A stretch of 7,406 bases of DNA. It comes from an uncultured Slackia sp. (GTDB taxonomy: Bacteria > Actinomycetota > Coriobacteriia > Coriobacteriales > Eggerthellaceae). Both the position numbers and the translations under genes were made by a program. The notes under the pieces were generated by a model. It was not told the origin of the DNA and did no database searches. It was given only the letters and a program-made list of their open reading frames with translations. The stretch is from contig USLD01000066.1 of assembly GCA_900555495.1 (NCBI GenBank), positions 1-7,406 of the forward strand, written 5' to 3'. Shown here piece after piece: positions 5,321-7,406 of this stretch (positions within the stretch are counted from its first letter, which is position 1; each line of letters starts with the position of its first letter).

Positions 5321-6700
5321 TTATTGCTGCGAGGGGAACGACATCTCGATGCCCGAAACCTTCCAGCCGAGAAGGTCGCGGACCATCTGCACCTGGTAAT
5401 CGACATCGCCGCCTTCGGCGGTCTTCGCCGACACGTACACCGTAGAGTTCGACATGCTCTTGTCCACGCCGTCGATAGTGATGTTGGAATCTTGCACGAC
5501 GCCGCGCATCGCCGCGTCGATGTTGTCTTCTCCCATGCTCTCGACGAAATACTGCGAGGCGTTCGCTGTGTCGGAGAACAGGCTGCGGGCAACGCTTTCC
5601 TGCGTGGGATAGCCCCAGCCCTGCGTGTAAAGGAACACGCAGCCCGCAGCTGCGATCAGCAACAGCGTGAAGAACACGACCAGGATCTTCAGGCCGACGT
5701 TGCGGCGCTTGCGATCCTGCTTCGCGATGCCCTTCGAATAGCGTTCCAACTCTTCGTCGCTCGCGTTGAAGAAGCGCTCGTCGCCCGACGCATATCCGTC
5801 AGGCACCGTATAGCCATACGCTTCGACAGGATAATACTGGGGGTCGTTGTACGGCTCGAACGCCTGGGTGGCCTGGTCGTAAGCAGCCTCCTGAGGAAGC
5901 GGCGCTCCGTCTGCGGCAACGTCGAGGCCCGACATGTCGTTTTCAGGCTCGTCGGGGACCGAAATGGGCTGCATGGCCGCGGTGCCGGTGGCGACGGCCT
6001 GCGCAGCGCGGCCGTAATCGACGCTGGCGGAATCGCTCAGGAAATACGTCTTATCGGCCAATGCCTCCTCGAAGGCGCTCATGGCCTGCTGCATCTGGCC
6101 GCAGGCCACATACGCCTGGCCGAGATTCGCATACATCTTATTGCGCGTGGCAGGGTCCATATCGAACTGCAGCGCGCTTTCGTAAGACTGTACCGCATCG
6201 GCAGGACGGCCCAGAGCCATGAAGCACACGCCCAGGTTCAGCAGTGCTTTGGTTCGATCGGGATTGTTGACATCGAGCGCAGCCTCACGGAACGCGACGC
6301 CCGCTTCGGCATTTTTACCCAGCTTGAGCAGCGCATTGCCGAGACCGAGGTAGGCCTTGTAAGGAGTGTCGTATTTCGCGTCGGAAACCGCGATTTCGAA
6401 GTGGGACACGGCGTTTTCGTAGTCGTGCAGGAAGGCGTAGGCCTTGCCCAGGTTGCAATTCACCGCGCCGCACGCGTCGTAGGCCGTATCCGCCGTTGCC
6501 TGCGTGTAAGCGAGAATCGCCTGATCGAAATCCTTCATCTGCAAGAAGCAGTTGCCGATCTGATGATAGATGTAGCCCAAATCGCCCGGCCCCTTGACGA
6601 CGGCGGGGTCGGTAAGGCACTGGTTGAACAGCTCGAGCGCGGTCCTGAAATCGCGCGCCTGATACGCTGCACGGGCCTGGGCGATAGATTGATTATCCAT
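5321..6700 (-). CDS. Membrane-anchored TPR-repeat protein of unknown function
   Basis: This 459-aa protein matches no named family I can place. Residues 1-220 are alanine-rich helical pairs that read as about six tetratricopeptide repeats, near 4-36, 38-72, 78-107, 113-145, 149-181 and 187-217. LGKAYAFLHDYENAVSHFE and LGVCFMALGRPADAVQSYE are typical units. Residues 240-310 form an acidic linker rich in Pro and Tyr. A basic patch KQDRKRR (327-333) precedes one hydrophobic segment, about 336-358. By the positive-inside rule the TPR domain should be cytoplasmic and the last 100 residues outside. That outer domain contains ESVARSLFSDTANASQYFVE and VDYQVQMVRDLLGWKVSGI. The latter resembles small NTF2-like/DUF4878-type domains, but this is only an impression. 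The start ATG at 6700 has AAGGAAG upstream. It lies 39 bp after the cyclophilin gene, so the two probably share a transcript. A scaffold or protein-binding role is typical of TPR proteins; the partner is unknown. Confidence 0.88.
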   Translation of the reverse strand: MDNQSIAQARAAYQARDFRTALELFNQCLTDPAVVKGPGDLGYIYHQIGNCFLQMKDFDQAILAYTQATADTAYDACGAVNCNLGKAYAFLHDYENAVSHFEIAVSDAKYDTPYKAYLGLGNALLKLGKNAEAGVAFREAALDVNNPDRTKALLNLGVCFMALGRPADAVQSYESALQFDMDPATRNKMYANLGQAYVACGQMQQAMSAFEEALADKTYFLSDSASVDYGRAAQAVATGTAAMQPISVPDEPENDMSGLDVAADGAPLPQEAAYDQATQAFEPYNDPQYYPVEAYGYTVPDGYASGDERFFNASDEELERYSKGIAKQDRKRRNVGLKILVVFFTLLLIAAAGCVFLYTQGWGYPTQESVARSLFSDTANASQYFVESMGEDNIDAAMRGVVQDSNITIDGVDKSMSNSTVYVSAKTAEGGDVDYQVQMVRDLLGWKVSGIEMSFPSQQ

Positions 6701-6720
6701 GAGACTCTTCCTTCGGTGCC

Positions 6721-6738
6721 GATGCGGCCGATGCGGCC
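6721..6738. repeat. Two tandem copies of a 9-bp unit
   Basis: GATGCGGCC occurs twice in direct succession in the 39-bp gap between the cyclophilin stop and the TPR-gene start. It is short and may be slippage in GC-rich DNA. No function is evident. Confidence 0.5.
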
Positions 6739-6739
6739 G

Positions 6740-7270
6740 TTAGTCGGCGTTTTCGATTTCGACGGTCTCGATCACGTCGCCGACGCGAAGCGAGGCGATG
6801 ACGTCTTTGCCTTCGATGGTCTGGCCGAACACCGTGTAACCGGAATCGAGGTTATGCTGGGGTCCGAGGCACAGATAGAACTGGGAACCTGCGGAATCGG
6901 GGTTCTGGGAGCGCGCCATGGCGAGGGCGCCGTCCTCATGGGAGTTATTGGGGTTGGTGCTGAACTCCTCTTTGATGGTGTAGCCGGGGCCGCCCGTGCC
7001 CAAGCCCGCCCACGGGTTGCCTGCTGCGGCGATGACCTGCTCGGAGTCGAGGTCGCGCGTATTGGGGCAGCCGCCCTGGATCACGAAGTTGGGAACGTAG
7101 CGATGGAACTTCAGATTGTCATAGAAGCCCTTGCGAGCGAGCTCCACGAAGTTGCCCACATGAATCGGCGCGTCGGCTCCTGCGAGCTGGACGCGAACGT
7201 CGCCTTTCGAGGTTTTGATGACGGCGATCTCGTTGCCGTTCGGCTGGTATTCGGGGGTGTACATAGCCAT
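6740..7270 (-). CDS. Cyclophilin-type peptidyl-prolyl cis-trans isomerase
   Basis: This protein of about 176 aa should catalyse cis-trans isomerisation of X-Pro bonds during protein folding. Cyclophilin landmarks in order are FHRYVPNFVIQGG (55-67; catalytic R57 and Q65), ALAMARSQNPDSAGSQFYLC (115-134; contains the SAGSQF signature), and YTVFGQTIEGKDVI (145-158). The usual tryptophan and histidine of the PWLDGKHTVFG segment are replaced (HNLDSGYTVFG), as in many bacterial forms, so cyclosporin sensitivity is likely low. There is no signal peptide or lipobox, so it should be cytoplasmic. Three methionines lie close together (7276, 7270, 7264). AAGGAG at 7285-7280 is 3, 9 and 15 nt from them, so the middle one is preferred; the first is possible. 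A longer in-frame start at 7327 adds an unlikely cysteine-rich leader. It probably shares a transcript with the TPR gene. Confidence 0.93.
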   Translation of the reverse strand: MAMYTPEYQPNGNEIAVIKTSKGDVRVQLAGADAPIHVGNFVELARKGFYDNLKFHRYVPNFVIQGGCPNTRDLDSEQVIAAAGNPWAGLGTGGPGYTIKEEFSTNPNNSHEDGALAMARSQNPDSAGSQFYLCLGPQHNLDSGYTVFGQTIEGKDVIASLRVGDVIETVEIENAD

Positions 7271-7279
7271 GCCCATGCG

Positions 7280-7285
7280 CTCCTT
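7280..7285 (-). promoter_or_regulatory. Ribosome binding site of the cyclophilin gene
   Basis: AAGGAG on the minus strand lies 9 nt before the ATG at 7270-7268 and only 3 nt before the ATG at 7276-7274. The spacing favours the second of the clustered methionine codons. Confidence 0.65.
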
Positions 7286-7351
7286 TTCTCGTGCATACCC
7301 GTAAATAGACTTGCAGCAAGGCCGCATGCGCGGCGTGCGGTTTTCAACGGC

Positions 7352-7406
7352 TGGTGCCCCCTACAGGATTCGAACCTGCGGCTTTCTGCTCCGGAGGCAG
7401 ACGCTC
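7352..7406 (-). tRNA. tRNA-Arg (anticodon CCG), 5' part outside window
   Basis: The minus strand shows, in order, the end of the D stem (GAGC, 7406-7403), the anticodon stem TCTGC/GCAGA enclosing the loop CTCCGGA (7396-7390), a 5-nt variable loop AAGCC, the T stem GCAGG/CCTGT around TTCGAAT, the acceptor strand AGGGGGC, discriminator A, and an encoded CCA (7354-7352). The anticodon is CCG, reading the arginine codon CGG. The 5' acceptor strand and most of the D arm are cut off by the window edge. The 80 bp to the cyclophilin gene holds GC hairpins (for example GCCGC/GCGGC) but no T tract that would mark a terminator. Confidence 0.95.

Noticed and set aside
7312..7350. Possible terminator after the tRNA
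   Set aside because: GC-rich stems such as GCCGC/GCGGC are present but no T tract follows on the minus strand.

Overview
The window is a GC-rich bacterial stretch in which every gene I can support lies on the minus strand, so transcription runs from high to low coordinates. No taxonomic marker is present. The combination of a FixA-type ETF beta subunit, a group 3b-type NiFe hydrogenase, GC-biased codon use and a CCA-encoding tRNA-Arg(CCG) would fit an anaerobic, high-GC gut actinobacterium such as a coriobacterium. That assignment is an inference from general familiarity, not from an alignment.

Right to left, in the direction of transcription, there are four blocks. (1) A partial tRNA-Arg(CCG) at the right edge, then a small cytoplasmic cyclophilin-type peptidyl-prolyl isomerase, then a 459-aa protein with about six TPR repeats, one membrane segment and a short exported domain. 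This block closes with a strong intrinsic terminator at 5291-5315. (2) ndk, nucleoside diphosphate kinase. (3) Starting 62 bp after ndk, with no terminator visible between, a compact four-gene cluster hydB-hydG-hydD-hydA. It has an 11-nt overlap, a 1-nt gap and a 1-nt overlap at its junctions, and it ends in a second strong terminator at 672-704. (4) A roughly 390-bp non-coding stretch rich in short dyads, then the start of an ETF beta (fixA-like) gene that runs off the left edge.

The hyd cluster encodes a complete soluble heterotetramer. HydA (NiFe site) and HydD (predicted three FeS clusters) form the hydrogenase module. HydG (FAD, NAD(P), 2Fe-2S) and HydB (two 4Fe-4S motifs) form the diaphorase or sulfur-reductase-like module. 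The gene order matches archaeal and bacterial NADP-linked (sulf)hydrogenases. The likely role is reversible exchange of electrons between H2 and NAD(P)H, perhaps with polysulfide as an alternative acceptor. No hyp maturation genes or hydrogenase endopeptidase gene lie in the window.

The most notable point is that HydA stops exactly at the histidine of its C-terminal DPCxxCxxH motif. It therefore has no cleavable C-terminal peptide and would not need a maturation protease. Other points worth checking are three extra cysteines in HydD, the ndk-hyd linkage, the unfamiliar TPR membrane protein, and the dyad-rich spacer before fixA. I found no CRISPR array, insertion sequence or wholly new system.
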